Position numbers and translations under genes: made by a program. Below, one piece after another: positions 17,131 through 27,295 of a stretch of DNA of 52,400 nucleotides. Source of the DNA: Bacteroidales bacterium (lineage in GTDB: Bacteria > Bacteroidota > Bacteroidia > Bacteroidales > WCHB1-69); the NCBI GenBank assembly GCA_017506175.1, contig JAFVNW010000035.1:1-52400 (forward strand), in the 5' to 3' direction. Every line of letters starts with the position of its first letter. Position 1 is the first letter of the stretch. The notes beneath the pieces are model-generated. The model did no database searches. It had not been told where the DNA came from and saw only the letters and a list, made by a program, of their open reading frames with translations.

Positions 17131-18645
17131 ATGGCAAACAACGAAGAACTTTTTAAAAGAATTATTTCACACGCCAAGGAATACGGTTATATATTCCCTT
17201 CCAGCGAAATTTACGACGGATTGAGCGCAGTTTACGACTACGGACAATATGGTGTTGAATTGAAAAACAACATCAAACAATACTGGTGGAGAGCGATGGT
17301 ACAATACCATGAAAATATTGTGGGACTGGACAGTGCCATCTTCATGCACCCAACCATTTGGAAGGCTTCCGGGCACGTGGATGCGTTCAACGACCCGTTG
17401 ATTGACAACAAGGATTCCAAAAAACGCTACCGTGCGGACGTGCTGGTGGAAGACCACATTGCGAAGATTGAGGACAAAATAAACAAGGAGATTGAGAAGG
17501 CGAAGAAGCGCTTTGACAATTTCGACGAGGCGATGTACCGCCAGACCAACCAGCGTGTGAAGGACTATCAAGCTAAAATTGACGAGATTACGGCGCGCTA
17601 CGCAGACGTGATGAGCCGCAACGACCTTGCTGGACTCAAGCAGCTGATTCTGGATCTGGAGATTGCTTGCCCGATTTCCGGCACCCGCAATTGGACCGAC
17701 GTACGCCAGTTCAACCTGATGTTCTCCACCAAAATGGGCTCCGTGGCCGATGGCGCCGACACCATATACCTGCGCCCCGAAACCGCTCAAGGCATCTTCG
17801 TCAACTTCCTGAACGTGCAGAAAACCGGCCGCATGAAGATCCCATTCGGCATCGCCCAAATCGGGAAAGCCTTCCGCAACGAAATCGTCGCCCGCCAGTT
17901 CATCTTCCGTATGCGCGAATTCGAGCAGATGGAAATGCAGTTCTTCGTCCGACCTGGCGAAGAACTGAAGTGGTTCGACTATTGGAAAAAAGAGAGAATC
18001 GCTTGGCACAAGGCCCTCGGCATTCCCGAAGAGAACTACCGCTTCCACGACCACGAAAAGTTGGCGCATTATGCGAATGCCGCCACCGACATCGAGTTCA
18101 AATTCCCCTTCGGATTCAAGGAATTGGAAGGCATCCACTCCAGAACCAACTACGACCTCAGTCGCCACGAGGAGTTCTCCGGCAAGAAACTACGCTATTT
18201 CGACCCCGAAACGAACGAAAGCTACGTTCCTTACGTGGTTGAAACCTCCATTGGGGTCGATCGCATGTTCCTCGCCATTTTCAGTTACGCATACAACGAA
18301 GAGACTTTGGAAGACGGCAGCACCCGCGTGGTACTGCGCCTGCCCTCCATGCTTGCCCCCATCAAAGTTGCCGTGCTTCCGCTGGTCAAGAAGGACGGAA
18401 TGCCCGAAAAAGCCCGCGAAATCATGGACAAGCTCAAGAAACACTTCCTTTGCCAATACGACGAGAAGGACGCCATCGGACGCCGCTACCGCCGTCAGGA
18501 TGCCATCGGCACTCCGTATTGCGTAACCGTTGACAACCAGACATTGGCGGACGGAACCGTAACCATCCGCGAACGCGACACCATGGAACAACACCGTATC
18601 TCCGTCGATGAACTGGTAAAAACCCTGGTGGAAAAGATTGGATAG
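17131..18645 (+). CDS. glyS: Glycine--tRNA ligase (homodimeric class II)
   Basis: A 504-residue enzyme that charges tRNA-Gly. It has the eukaryote/archaea-like single-chain architecture used by Bacteroidota: an N-terminal SSEIYDGLSAVYDYGQYG segment, motif 2 around FRNEIVARQFIFRMREFEQMEMQFF, motif 3 with TSIGVDRMFLAIF (class II GxxR-type), and a C-terminal anticodon-binding domain from about residue 400 (PIKVAVLPLVKKDG). It overlaps the ORF frame of the following gene only if that gene's upstream start is used; with the chosen start there is a 4-base gap. Confidence 0.95.
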   Translation: MANNEELFKRIISHAKEYGYIFPSSEIYDGLSAVYDYGQYGVELKNNIKQYWWRAMVQYHENIVGLDSAIFMHPTIWKASGHVDAFNDPLIDNKDSKKRYRADVLVEDHIAKIEDKINKEIEKAKKRFDNFDEAMYRQTNQRVKDYQAKIDEITARYADVMSRNDLAGLKQLILDLEIACPISGTRNWTDVRQFNLMFSTKMGSVADGADTIYLRPETAQGIFVNFLNVQKTGRMKIPFGIAQIGKAFRNEIVARQFIFRMREFEQMEMQFFVRPGEELKWFDYWKKERIAWHKALGIPEENYRFHDHEKLAHYANAATDIEFKFPFGFKELEGIHSRTNYDLSRHEEFSGKKLRYFDPETNESYVPYVVETSIGVDRMFLAIFSYAYNEETLEDGSTRVVLRLPSMLAPIKVAVLPLVKKDGMPEKAREIMDKLKKHFLCQYDEKDAIGRRYRRQDAIGTPYCVTVDNQTLADGTVTIRERDTMEQHRISVDELVKTLVEKIG

Positions 18646-18649
18646 CACC

Positions 18650-19486
18650 ATGAAAAAGCTTTTATTCATCTTTGTTAGCTTATTAGTCTGCGGTTATTAT
18701 ACCTGCGGGCAAACCATTGACACGCTCGTGATACTGCACACCGACGATGTGCATAGTCAGGTGGAACCCAAGAAGAACGATGACAAAGGCGGGGCAAAGA
18801 GGCGTATGGGAGCGATTGAGCAGGTCAGGGCAAGGTATGACAACGTGCTCCTGCTGGATGCCGGCGACTTCACCCAGGGCAGTTCCTACTACTGCGTTTT
18901 CAAGGGAAGAACCGATGTCGAGCTGATGAACAAGATGGGCTATGCAGCGGCCACGCTCGGCAACCACGAGTTCGACCTAGGAGCTGAATTCCTTGCCGAC
19001 TCGATTATTCCGCTGGCCGACTTCCCTATTGTTCTGGCCAATTACAAATTTGACAAGGGATTTGCATTAAGCAAGAAAAACGTACCGCCCTACGTCATTT
19101 TGGACACGATGGGACTGCGCATCGGAATATTCGGATTGCTCGTTGATTTACAAGGACTTACAGCACATTCCGAAATCTTCGACAAACCTGGAATGCACTA
19201 TCAGAATCCGGTTGATGTTGCGAGGAAGCTGTCCGCAAAACTGAACAAACAGAAGAAATGCGACTTGGTTATTTGTCTATCGCATTTGGGCTGGCGCACG
19301 GAAACCGGAACCCATCCCGATGAGCTGGACGAAAACATCGCCGACCTGCCTTTCGTGGATCTCGTCATCGGCGGGCACAACCACGATTCAAGACCGAACA
19401 ACCGGAGCAAGGACGGTACATTCTATGTCCAGAACAAGAACCAGGGCGTAGAAATCGGGATATTCAAGATCCCTTTTGTAAAATAG
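18650..19486 (+). CDS. Exported 5'-nucleotidase-like metallophosphatase
   Basis: A 278-residue protein with a signal peptide (MKKLLFIFVSLLVCGYYTCGQ) and a calcineurin-type metallophosphatase domain: ILHTDDVHSQ, LLDAGDFTQGS, TLGNHEFD, ICLSHLGW and IGGHNHD supply the dinuclear metal ligands. It corresponds only to the N-terminal catalytic half of UshA-type 5'-nucleotidases; the C-terminal substrate-binding domain is not fused and not adjacent. The start at 18650 begins the signal peptide directly. Activity may be broad nucleotide or sugar-nucleotide phosphatase; this is inference. Confidence 0.85.
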   Translation: MKKLLFIFVSLLVCGYYTCGQTIDTLVILHTDDVHSQVEPKKNDDKGGAKRRMGAIEQVRARYDNVLLLDAGDFTQGSSYYCVFKGRTDVELMNKMGYAAATLGNHEFDLGAEFLADSIIPLADFPIVLANYKFDKGFALSKKNVPPYVILDTMGLRIGIFGLLVDLQGLTAHSEIFDKPGMHYQNPVDVARKLSAKLNKQKKCDLVICLSHLGWRTETGTHPDELDENIADLPFVDLVIGGHNHDSRPNNRSKDGTFYVQNKNQGVEIGIFKIPFVK

Positions 19487-19501
19487 GAAAACAAATAGTC
19501 A

Positions 19502-20572
19502 ATGAAGAAAATCATCACCATTGTAGGTGCCCGTCCTCAATTCGTTAAAGCAGCTGTAGTCAGCCGCGCCATTGCCGCAGATGGAAGGATGTGTGAGACC
19601 ATCGTTCATACCGGCCAGCATTTCGATGCGAACATGTCGGAGGTGTTTTTCTCCGAAATGGAGATTCCCAAACCACATTACAATCTGAATATCAGCAGTT
19701 TGTCGCACGGGGCGATGACGGGAAGAATGCTGGAGAAGATTGAGGAGGTGCTATTACAAGAAAAACCCGACCTCGTGCTGGTTTATGGGGACACCAACTC
19801 TACGCTGGCCGGTGCCCTTGCCGCGAAGAAGCTGCACATCAAGGTAGCACACGTGGAGGCGGGACTGCGCTCCTTCAACATGGACATGCCGGAAGAAATC
19901 AACCGCATCCTTACTGATAGGATTTCCGATCTGCTATTCTGCCCCACCGACACAGCCATCAGCAACCTCAAGCGCGAAGGGTTTGACAACATCGACTGCA
20001 AAATCATCGAGAATGGGGATGTCATGCAGGATGCCGCCCTGTTTTACGCCACGAAAGCCAAGAAACCCGACTTCAACATTCCTGCACATTTCGCGCTCTG
20101 CACCACGCATCGCGCCGAAAATACAGACGACCCGAATCGGCTTCAGGCGATTTTCACCGCTTTGGAAAAAATCTCAGAGAAATATCCCGTGGTACTTCCG
20201 CTGCATCCTCGAACGAAAGCCAAATTGGCCGACATCCATTACGATTTCACCCATACCAAAATCCACTTCATCAACCCCGTCGGCTATTTGGAGATGGTAT
20301 ATCTGCTCAAAAACTGCCAGTTTGTCCTCACCGACAGCGGCGGACTTCAGAAAGAGGCATACTTTTTCAGGAAAAATTGCGTTACACTTCGTGACGAAAC
20401 CGAATGGATTGAACTGATAATGAACGGTTTCAATATTCTGGCGGGTGCGAATACCCAAACAATTCTGGAAGCTGTGGATGAAATGGCCGTAAAAAAGAAC
20501 GACTTCTCGGCCCATCTCTATGGGAATGGCAATGCGGGCGAAATCATCGTACAAAATTTAGCATCTTTATGA
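19502..20572 (+). CDS. wecB: UDP-N-acetylglucosamine 2-epimerase (non-hydrolysing)
   Basis: A 356-residue enzyme that converts UDP-GlcNAc to UDP-ManNAc. The family pattern is complete: GARPQFVKAA at the N-terminus, VHTGQHFDANMS, LVYGDTNSTLAGALAAKK, HVEAGLRSF, EEINRILTDRISD and, in the C-terminal domain, LTDSGGLQKEAYF. It is the first gene of the polysaccharide locus and overlaps the next gene by 4 bases (ATGA). ManNAc or a derived sugar is therefore likely in the polymer; no UDP-ManNAc dehydrogenase is present in the window. Confidence 0.93.
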   Translation: MKKIITIVGARPQFVKAAVVSRAIAADGRMCETIVHTGQHFDANMSEVFFSEMEIPKPHYNLNISSLSHGAMTGRMLEKIEEVLLQEKPDLVLVYGDTNSTLAGALAAKKLHIKVAHVEAGLRSFNMDMPEEINRILTDRISDLLFCPTDTAISNLKREGFDNIDCKIIENGDVMQDAALFYATKAKKPDFNIPAHFALCTTHRAENTDDPNRLQAIFTALEKISEKYPVVLPLHPRTKAKLADIHYDFTHTKIHFINPVGYLEMVYLLKNCQFVLTDSGGLQKEAYFFRKNCVTLRDETEWIELIMNGFNILAGANTQTILEAVDEMAVKKNDFSAHLYGNGNAGEIIVQNLASL

Positions 20573-21165
20573 AAACGGGAAATCCAAAATTTGCGGACTT
20601 CTATTTGCTGAATATCCTGTGGAAAAACAAATTTTTTCTGCTGACAGTCACCGTCGTGTGCACGGTTGGTGCATGGTTCATCTCGCGTTCATCCCTGTTC
20701 CAGCCCAGATATGAATGCACTGCATACGTATGCGCGGAGAACAGTCCCCCCATGCCACAAATGCTGTTCAACACTGAGGACGTGCGATTCGAGCTCATCC
20801 TCAAATACGGCACCATCGAACCCAGCATGCTCGACCACTTCACCATGCTGACGAGTTACAGCTACAACAGCAGGGTTCAATGCCACGAGCAGCGGGGCGG
20901 GAACACACTGATATCGGCTTCGGACGAAGATCCGCAGAAAGCCTTTCAGATGGTTGAGACCATCATTGAGATCATTCACCAGAAAGGACTTCGTTTTGGG
21001 CAAGACATCAAAGTCATCACACCGCCCGAAATGCCGACACAAGCTACCAGGCTCAACTCTGCAAAAACCACCTTCTTCGTAGGTGTGCTCTCCCTCGTAT
21101 TTTGCGCCATAAGCATCATTCTAATCGATTCTCTCCTTCAGTATTCACGCAAAAAACGTTCGTAG
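20569..21165 (+). CDS. Wzz-like chain-length-determinant family membrane protein
   Basis: A 198-residue protein with a membrane helix at about residues 23-40, a periplasmic segment and a second helix at about 165-190 (FFVGVLSLVFCAISIIL), preceded by PPEMPTQATRLNSA. This is the layout of polysaccharide co-polymerases with the proline-containing motif before the second helix. It is shorter than usual Wzz, and no cytoplasmic kinase domain follows. Start and stop are flush with the neighbours (4-base overlap, then 0-base gap). The role in setting chain length is inferred from layout and context. Confidence 0.65.
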   Translation: MKTGNPKFADFYLLNILWKNKFFLLTVTVVCTVGAWFISRSSLFQPRYECTAYVCAENSPPMPQMLFNTEDVRFELILKYGTIEPSMLDHFTMLTSYSYNSRVQCHEQRGGNTLISASDEDPQKAFQMVETIIEIIHQKGLRFGQDIKVITPPEMPTQATRLNSAKTTFFVGVLSLVFCAISIILIDSLLQYSRKKRS

Positions 21166-22329
21166 ATGAAGGATACGAAGCTTATCCAAATAGAGAGTTT
21201 GCTGCTCGGAGTGCTTTGCATTACCGCCTTACTCGGTGCGTATGCCTATCTATACTTCACCCCGCTCACCCTCATCCGGCTGGTGGCACCGCTGATGCTG
21301 GGACTACTTCTCTTTCTGCCCAAAGCCGAGTACGACAAGCCCTACTTCCTCACCATCGCTTTCTACTTCCTTTACACGCTGCATACGGTCGTCATGTCCG
21401 TTTTCTATTGCGAATACATTTCGCTTATTGATGTGCTGAACTACGTGCTAGGGATGAGCATTGTCATCGTCACATTAACCGTGACATACAGCCAGCCGCA
21501 AGCGATTTTCAAGTTCTTCTATAGGTTTAGCCTTGTGGCGCTTTCACTACTCATCATTTTCGCGTGGGTGGAGCGCCTTGCCGACTGGCATCTGAAGGGG
21601 GCCACCTGTATGCAGGTCGGCTACACAGGCGACCGACTGCCGTGCGGTTTCTGGGCCAACGCAAATGATTTCGCCGTCGTCCTCACGTTTTTCCTTCTAT
21701 TCATGCTGGCCTATGCCAAGAACGTGCTGAAAAAAGGTCGCTTGTTTGCCGCCGCCTTTTTCATTGCGACCTTTGCGACACTCGTCATGCTCAAATGCAG
21801 GATTGCGATGAGTGTGACGGTACTGTTCGCCATCTACTACTACAGGGACTTCCTCCGCAAATACCTGAAAATCATACTTCCGTTGCTGCTGTTGGGCGGA
21901 GCGGCACTGCTCGTCCTGTTCTTGACCAAGGGGACCAGCAGCGGCACTGTGCGTCTCAACTTGTACGAGTACGCACTGCTTTCCATACGCGACTCCTATT
22001 TCCTCGGATTCGGTGCAAAGATGGAGCGAGTTTATTACACTTGGCTCAACAATGCAACACTCTTCCACAACGACATCAATACGCACTCCTTTCTCTTTGA
22101 AATGGTTATCTCTTCCGGTCTTTTTATATTCATTCTCTACCTTCTACTCCTCTGTTTTTTGGAAAAGAAAATCGGCGAAAGGGGGAAGAACGAGTTCTAC
22201 CTGCTGCTTCCTGCATACGTCATTCTTCTCTTCGCCCCCAGCTCCAGCGTTGATTTATGGTTCCACTACCTGTTCTTCGCCGTTGCCGTCGGCTATATTC
22301 CCTTTAGTAAAACCGCGACAATAAGATAA
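21166..22329 (+). CDS. O-antigen polymerase/ligase-like membrane protein (Wzy-type)
   Basis: A 387-residue polytopic protein with about ten to eleven hydrophobic segments and a large loop before the last helices, containing LGFGAKMERVYYTW and NDINTHSFLFEMVISSG, where WaaL/Wzy proteins carry the THSxxLE-like segment. It sits between a Wzz-like protein and a flippase, as expected for the polymerase of a Wzx/Wzy pathway. Sequence alone cannot separate polymerase from ligase. Its stop shares one base with the flippase start. Confidence 0.75.
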   Translation: MKDTKLIQIESLLLGVLCITALLGAYAYLYFTPLTLIRLVAPLMLGLLLFLPKAEYDKPYFLTIAFYFLYTLHTVVMSVFYCEYISLIDVLNYVLGMSIVIVTLTVTYSQPQAIFKFFYRFSLVALSLLIIFAWVERLADWHLKGATCMQVGYTGDRLPCGFWANANDFAVVLTFFLLFMLAYAKNVLKKGRLFAAAFFIATFATLVMLKCRIAMSVTVLFAIYYYRDFLRKYLKIILPLLLLGGAALLVLFLTKGTSSGTVRLNLYEYALLSIRDSYFLGFGAKMERVYYTWLNNATLFHNDINTHSFLFEMVISSGLFIFILYLLLLCFLEKKIGERGKNEFYLLLPAYVILLFAPSSSVDLWFHYLFFAVAVGYIPFSKTATIR

Positions 22330-23768
22330 TGATGGGAGACTTGAAGCAACAAACGGTTTCGGGTGTCAAATGGACGACGTTGGCCAATGTGAACAACACG
22401 TTGGTACTAATGCTAAAGCTACTGATTCTCGCGCGACTATTGGAAAAAAGCGACTTCGGAATCATCGCCATCGTGCTGGCCATCTTGGGGTTCACGGAAA
22501 TCTTCTCCAACCTCGGTCTCAGCATCGGGCTGATTCACAAGCAGGGAATCTCGCAAAAGCAGTACTCCTCGGTCTTCTGGATAAACCTTACGCTCAGCAT
22601 CGTCCTGTACGTGCTGCTCGCGATGGCCTCTCCCCTCTTCGCCCGCTACTACAACGAGCCATCGCTTCTGAACATCATCCCGCTCATGGGCCTTCAGCTC
22701 ATTTTCAACGCCCTTGGCAACATGTTCTACACCTTCAAGTCGAAAGATTTGGAATTCAAATTCATCGCCATCGTGCAAATCATAGGCATCTATGCCGGCA
22801 CTATACTGACGGTGGTTCTGGCAGCTTTGGGGTTTGGGGTTTACAGCCTCGTTTATGGTCTGCTGGCACAGACACTCGTACAGCAGGTGGCTTTCGCACT
22901 TGATGGCTTCCGAAAGTACCCCATTGCCTTCCACTGTCGGCTCCGCGAGATCGCCGACCTGCTGAAAATCGGAGGATACCAAGTCGGCACCCAGGTTTTC
23001 GACTACATCTCCAACAAAATCGATGTATTCATCATCGGCCGCTTTTTCGGGATGGAAAAGCTCGGCGTCTATAATCTGGCTAAAGAGTTCGTGCTAAAAC
23101 CCATCCAAGTCATCAACCCAATTGTCACCAATGTGGCGACACCGGCGTTCGCCAAATTTCAGGACGACCTTCCAAAACTGCAGAGCAACTACCTGAAGGT
23201 GCTCAAACTTCTCTCCACCTTCAACATGCCTATTTTCCTGTGCCTTGCCATTTTCGCTGAACCGATTGTGGCGGTGGTTTACGGCTATAATATGATGGAA
23301 GTCGCCGTCTTTGTCCGCATACTAGCCTTTTGGGGGCTGTTCAATTCCATTGCCAATCCTGCCGGCATCCTGATGGTGGCCAAGGGGCGCACCGACCTCG
23401 GCTTCTATTGGACAGTGGTGCGTATTTTCATCGTCACCGCCGCTATCGTCATTGCCTGCCAGTTCAGCATCGTGGCAGTGGCTTATGCACAAACCGCCGT
23501 CGCCATCGCCTTCCTCTTCCTCTATTGGCGGCTGATGGTTTACAAGATGTCATTTATCCCGTTGAAAAATTACATCCTGTCTTTCCTGCGCCCACTGCTC
23601 ATCTCCGCTGCGCTGGGAGTCCCCTTTTATTTCACGACGCTGATTTCCGACAACATCATCTACCAATTTGCAATGATGGCGGCCTACGGGCTGGCGGTTC
23701 TAGGCGCCTACTGGATTTTTGACAAAGACTACCTCAAAGAATTGAAAACACTAATTCTATCCCGATGA
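22329..23768 (+). CDS. Oligosaccharide flippase (Wzx/TuaB-type, MOP superfamily)
   Basis: A 479-residue protein with about twelve to fourteen membrane helices. The start LKQQTVSGVKWTTLANVNN and the block ILARLLEKSDFGIIAIVLAILGFTEIFSNLGLSIGLIHK are characteristic of the WzxC/TuaB branch. It translocates lipid-linked repeat units across the inner membrane. Two possible ATGs lie at 22329 and 22332. It overlaps the following glycosyltransferase by 4 bases. Confidence 0.9.
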   Translation: MMGDLKQQTVSGVKWTTLANVNNTLVLMLKLLILARLLEKSDFGIIAIVLAILGFTEIFSNLGLSIGLIHKQGISQKQYSSVFWINLTLSIVLYVLLAMASPLFARYYNEPSLLNIIPLMGLQLIFNALGNMFYTFKSKDLEFKFIAIVQIIGIYAGTILTVVLAALGFGVYSLVYGLLAQTLVQQVAFALDGFRKYPIAFHCRLREIADLLKIGGYQVGTQVFDYISNKIDVFIIGRFFGMEKLGVYNLAKEFVLKPIQVINPIVTNVATPAFAKFQDDLPKLQSNYLKVLKLLSTFNMPIFLCLAIFAEPIVAVVYGYNMMEVAVFVRILAFWGLFNSIANPAGILMVAKGRTDLGFYWTVVRIFIVTAAIVIACQFSIVAVAYAQTAVAIAFLFLYWRLMVYKMSFIPLKNYILSFLRPLLISAALGVPFYFTTLISDNIIYQFAMMAAYGLAVLGAYWIFDKDYLKELKTLILSR

Positions 23769-24982
23769 AAAAGAAGCACATCATCTTGGTAACTACCTGG
23801 TTTCCGCCTGCCAACTCCGTGGCAGTCAACAGAATGGAGGCTTTTGTGCGCTACTTTGACAAAGATGTTTTTGAAATTGACGTGGTGACGCTCAAGAGCG
23901 AAGGTGCCCCGTTTGAGATGGAAGGAGTGACGGTGCATTATCTTGAAAACGACATGCTCTTCAAGAAAGCGATGTTTCTGAAACCGGTTCCGTACCTCAT
24001 CCACAAGGCGAAAGCACTGTACAATATAATACTGCTCACGTTTCAAAAAAACGAGTTCCGCGCCTGGCAGAAGAACGCCACCGCCAAAGTGCGTGCACTG
24101 CTTGACAAATACGGGGAAGAAACCACCGTCATCAGCAGTTACGAACCCATCGCGGCGCATTTGGTGCCGCTTCAACTGAAAAAGGAGGGGCGGAAATTCC
24201 ACTGGGTGGCGGACTGCCGCGACGAAATCGCCCAAAATCCGTCCATCGTGAAAAGCCTTCGCCACTTCTACCGACAGGCCGAAAGCGACGTGCTCGCCCA
24301 CGCCGACCTACTGACAACCGTATCGGCACCCATTCTGGAAGGATTCAGAAACAACTGCATGAACAACAACCTGCAGTTTGCCGAAATCAGAAACGGCTAC
24401 GACTTTGAGGTCGATAAAACCGCCCTGTTCAACGAAATTTTCACCATGACCACAGTGGGAACGTTTTACGGCAAGCGGCAGCCCTACACACTTTTCCAGG
24501 CCTTGGAGCAGTTTCTGCGGAAGAACAAGGAAGCGAAGGTGCGCGTACGCTTGATTGGTGCGGGACATTCCGTGCTGATTCCTACCGTGTTGCGCGATTT
24601 GGTGGAAACCACGGGGAAAATCCCCCATCGTGAAGCGATACACTGCATGCAACAAGCCGATGCACTCGTACTGACACTGCCTAAAATGGAACAAAAGGGC
24701 GTTTACAGCGGTAAATTGTTCGAATACCTGGGCTGCCACCGCCCCATCATCGCCACAGTGGATCCCGACGACGTGGCCGCCCAACTCATCAAGGAGTGTC
24801 ACGCTGGATTCATCGCTGACTTCGATTGCGTGGACGACATTGAAAAAGCCATTGAAGATGCCTATCGGCTCTGGGCCGAAAAAAAGACACTGCCATACAA
24901 TGATGAATTGATTGCGAAGCACCATCGAAAAAATCAGATTAGCATTCTCAACAATTTGATTATCAATATGTTTTATAAATAA
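23765..24982 (+). CDS. Glycosyltransferase, GT4-like
   Basis: A 405-residue GT-B protein. The N-terminus (HIILVTTWFPPANSVAVNRMEAFVRYF) is typical of GT4 acceptor domains; the C-terminal donor domain includes LLTTVSAPILEGF at the domain boundary and a donor-site GKLFEYLGCHRPIIAT. The canonical second glutamate of EX7E is replaced in an unusual context here (KLFEYLGCHRPI), as in the ManC/FkbM-adjacent WbuB-like enzymes. Donor and acceptor cannot be predicted. It starts in the flippase stop region (ATGA) and ends 5 bases before the next transferase. Confidence 0.83.
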   Translation: MKKKHIILVTTWFPPANSVAVNRMEAFVRYFDKDVFEIDVVTLKSEGAPFEMEGVTVHYLENDMLFKKAMFLKPVPYLIHKAKALYNIILLTFQKNEFRAWQKNATAKVRALLDKYGEETTVISSYEPIAAHLVPLQLKKEGRKFHWVADCRDEIAQNPSIVKSLRHFYRQAESDVLAHADLLTTVSAPILEGFRNNCMNNNLQFAEIRNGYDFEVDKTALFNEIFTMTTVGTFYGKRQPYTLFQALEQFLRKNKEAKVRVRLIGAGHSVLIPTVLRDLVETTGKIPHREAIHCMQQADALVLTLPKMEQKGVYSGKLFEYLGCHRPIIATVDPDDVAAQLIKECHAGFIADFDCVDDIEKAIEDAYRLWAEKKTLPYNDELIAKHHRKNQISILNNLIINMFYK

Positions 24983-24987
24983 AAAAA

Positions 24988-26217
24988 ATGCAGAAACCGC
25001 ACGTCTATATCGTCACGAGCCTTTTCCCATACGGGAAGATGAGCGAAACGTTTCTCGCGGCAGAGCTTGCACTGGAATCGTCCAAGTACGATATTTGCGT
25101 CATTCCCATGCAGGCGGCATCGGAACGGCGGACATGTCCGCCCGATGTGACGGTGGATACGGCATTGTGCCGACGCGGGTTCTTCAAAAAAATGTGCTTC
25201 TTGCTCGCCAGTATCTGCAGCTTTTCCTTTTGGAAAATGCTTTTCAAAGAGAGAAAAGAGATCAAAAGCGGCAGTGAGTTCAAAACGGCCGTCAGCTATT
25301 TTTACGGAGCAAAGCTGGTGAAGCATTATTTTCGCAAAAAGCGGAAGGAGATTCCGCAAGGATCCGTGCTTTACAGTTATTGGTTTTCGGAGGGAGCACT
25401 CGGATTGGCGATGGCTCGGCACAGCTTTCCCGAACTCGCCTCGTGCCGCTTCGTCGCCCGCGCCCACGGCCACGATGTCTATATGAAAAGCCGCGGCATC
25501 CACATCCCCTGCCGCGAGTTCATTCTTGAGCATTTTGACATCTACACGGTCTCGCAAACACAGGCAGAGTACCTGAAGTCGCGCTACCCGAAGTACCGCG
25601 ACAAAGTGCACCACGCCTACTTGGGAATCGCTCCCTTGGAAGAAACCGCTCTTTCCTCCAAAAGGACCAAAGCCGACATCTCCTTTGTTTCCTGCTCCTC
25701 CGCTGTTGCAGAGAAAAGGCTGGGACTGATTTTCACCACCCTTTGCACCTTTGCCCAGAAGCACCCTCACCAACAGGTCTGTTGGACCCACATCGGCACT
25801 GGCATTGACTTCGACCTCATAGGCCGGCCCGCCAATTTGAACATCGACTTGAAAGGCTACCAGACCATCGACAAGATTTACGACATCTACCGGCACGAAC
25901 AGCTCGACATTTTTCTAAATCTGAGCTGTTCCGAAGGGCTGCCCGTCTCGCTGATGGAAGCCATCAACGCCTCCATCCCCATCATCGCAACGGACGCGGG
26001 CGGCACGAGGGAAATCGCCTGCGCCGATACAGGCCAACTTCTTCCAATCCACTTCACCTACGAAGATTTTGAACAAGCCGTTGAAATCGTCATACGCAAC
26101 CACGCCCACCTGCAAATATCATGCAGGGAGTATTTCCTGCGGAACTTCGTCGCTAAGGACAATTTCGACCATTTCTACGATGAGATTCTATTTCCAAACC
26201 ACCTGACCCAAAGATGA
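24988..26217 (+). CDS. Glycosyltransferase family 4 protein
   Basis: A 409-residue GT-B transferase. The donor domain has the retaining GT4 EX7E region in SEGLPVSLMEAINASIPIIATDAGGTREI, and the N-terminal domain has LFPYGKMSETFLAAEL, like WcaL/AmsK-type colanic-acid or amylovoran transferases. The conserved RAHGHDVY segment is present. It acts on the cytoplasmic face to extend the repeat unit. It overlaps the next gene by 4 bases. Confidence 0.88.
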   Translation: MQKPHVYIVTSLFPYGKMSETFLAAELALESSKYDICVIPMQAASERRTCPPDVTVDTALCRRGFFKKMCFLLASICSFSFWKMLFKERKEIKSGSEFKTAVSYFYGAKLVKHYFRKKRKEIPQGSVLYSYWFSEGALGLAMARHSFPELASCRFVARAHGHDVYMKSRGIHIPCREFILEHFDIYTVSQTQAEYLKSRYPKYRDKVHHAYLGIAPLEETALSSKRTKADISFVSCSSAVAEKRLGLIFTTLCTFAQKHPHQQVCWTHIGTGIDFDLIGRPANLNIDLKGYQTIDKIYDIYRHEQLDIFLNLSCSEGLPVSLMEAINASIPIIATDAGGTREIACADTGQLLPIHFTYEDFEQAVEIVIRNHAHLQISCREYFLRNFVAKDNFDHFYDEILFPNHLTQR

Positions 26218-27266
26218 AACTTCTACTATTAGGCAACAACAGCGTCCACACATATAATTTCTACCAGCTCATCAGAGGGTATTTTGATGACATCCTGGTG
26301 CTTACTGACAAGAAAGAGGGGGCATGCGAGGGGCTACCCATCCAGGTCATCGACTACGCTGCCACTCCGCTGAAGATGTTCAAGGCCTACCGCCAAACCC
26401 GACGGATCATCCAGGAATTCCAACCCGACATCATCCACGGGCAACAAGTCAACAAGGCTTTATGGTTTGCGGTGAGGGCCAAAGGACGCATTCCCATTAT
26501 AAGCACCGCGTGGGGCAGCGACATCCTCGTGATGCCCCGAAAGAACATTCTCTACAAGAAAGTAGTGCAATATGTGCTCAGCAACTCCGACTACCTCACC
26601 TCCGATTCGGTGTACATGGCCGAAGAGATGCAGCGCCTCGCCAGATGCAAACACGACATCGTCATCGCCAATTTCGGCATCGAGCCGCACGAGCCCACCG
26701 CTGACAAAGCCAACATCATCTACTCCAATCGCTTGCACGAAAAGCTCTATCGCATAGAGGCCGTTATCCGCGCATTCGCCCCTTTCTATGCGAAACACGA
26801 AAACTGGCGGCTGGTAATCGGCGCTACTGGAAGCGAAACCGATCATTTGAAATCGCTGGCGAAAGAACTCGGTATTGAAAAACAAGTGGATTTCGTGGGC
26901 TGGCTAGACGAACCGACCAACTTCCTTTACTACTCGCAGGCTAAAATCTGGGTTTCCATTCCCGAAAGCGATGCGACCTCAATCAGCCTGCTGGAAGCGA
27001 TGAGTATGGGCTGTGTGCCCGTTGTTTCCGACCTCCCCGCAAACCGAGAATGGATTACAGATGGTGATAATGGATTGATCGTCAGAGATGTAAACACCGA
27101 TTTCTTCTCCGAGGCAATGCAAAGAATCAATGCGGCTGAGGCGGCAGAACTCAACCGAAAAATTGTAGCGGAGAAGGCGACCAAAGAGGCGAACAGAAAG
27201 ATATTCATTGCGATTTACGACAAAATTTTCGCAGACCTGCCTCAAAAAGAGGGGCAAAATTATTAA
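26214..27266 (+). CDS. Glycosyltransferase family 4 protein
   Basis: A 350-residue GT-B transferase with STAWGSDILV in the acceptor half and the donor motif PESDATSISLLEAMSMGCVPVVSDLPANREWI (EX7E-type) in the second half. It probably adds one sugar of the repeat unit; specificity is not predictable. The gene ends the first block of the polysaccharide locus; a fresh promoter lies in the 53-base gap after it. Confidence 0.88.
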   Translation: MKLLLLGNNSVHTYNFYQLIRGYFDDILVLTDKKEGACEGLPIQVIDYAATPLKMFKAYRQTRRIIQEFQPDIIHGQQVNKALWFAVRAKGRIPIISTAWGSDILVMPRKNILYKKVVQYVLSNSDYLTSDSVYMAEEMQRLARCKHDIVIANFGIEPHEPTADKANIIYSNRLHEKLYRIEAVIRAFAPFYAKHENWRLVIGATGSETDHLKSLAKELGIEKQVDFVGWLDEPTNFLYYSQAKIWVSIPESDATSISLLEAMSMGCVPVVSDLPANREWITDGDNGLIVRDVNTDFFSEAMQRINAAEAAELNRKIVAEKATKEANRKIFIAIYDKIFADLPQKEGQNY

Positions 27267-27295
27267 CACATTCCGCGCCATCCCATAAATAATTG

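Noticed and set aside
17167..18168. A 333-codon minus-strand open frame
   Set aside because: It is antisense to glycyl-tRNA synthetase, which is certain.
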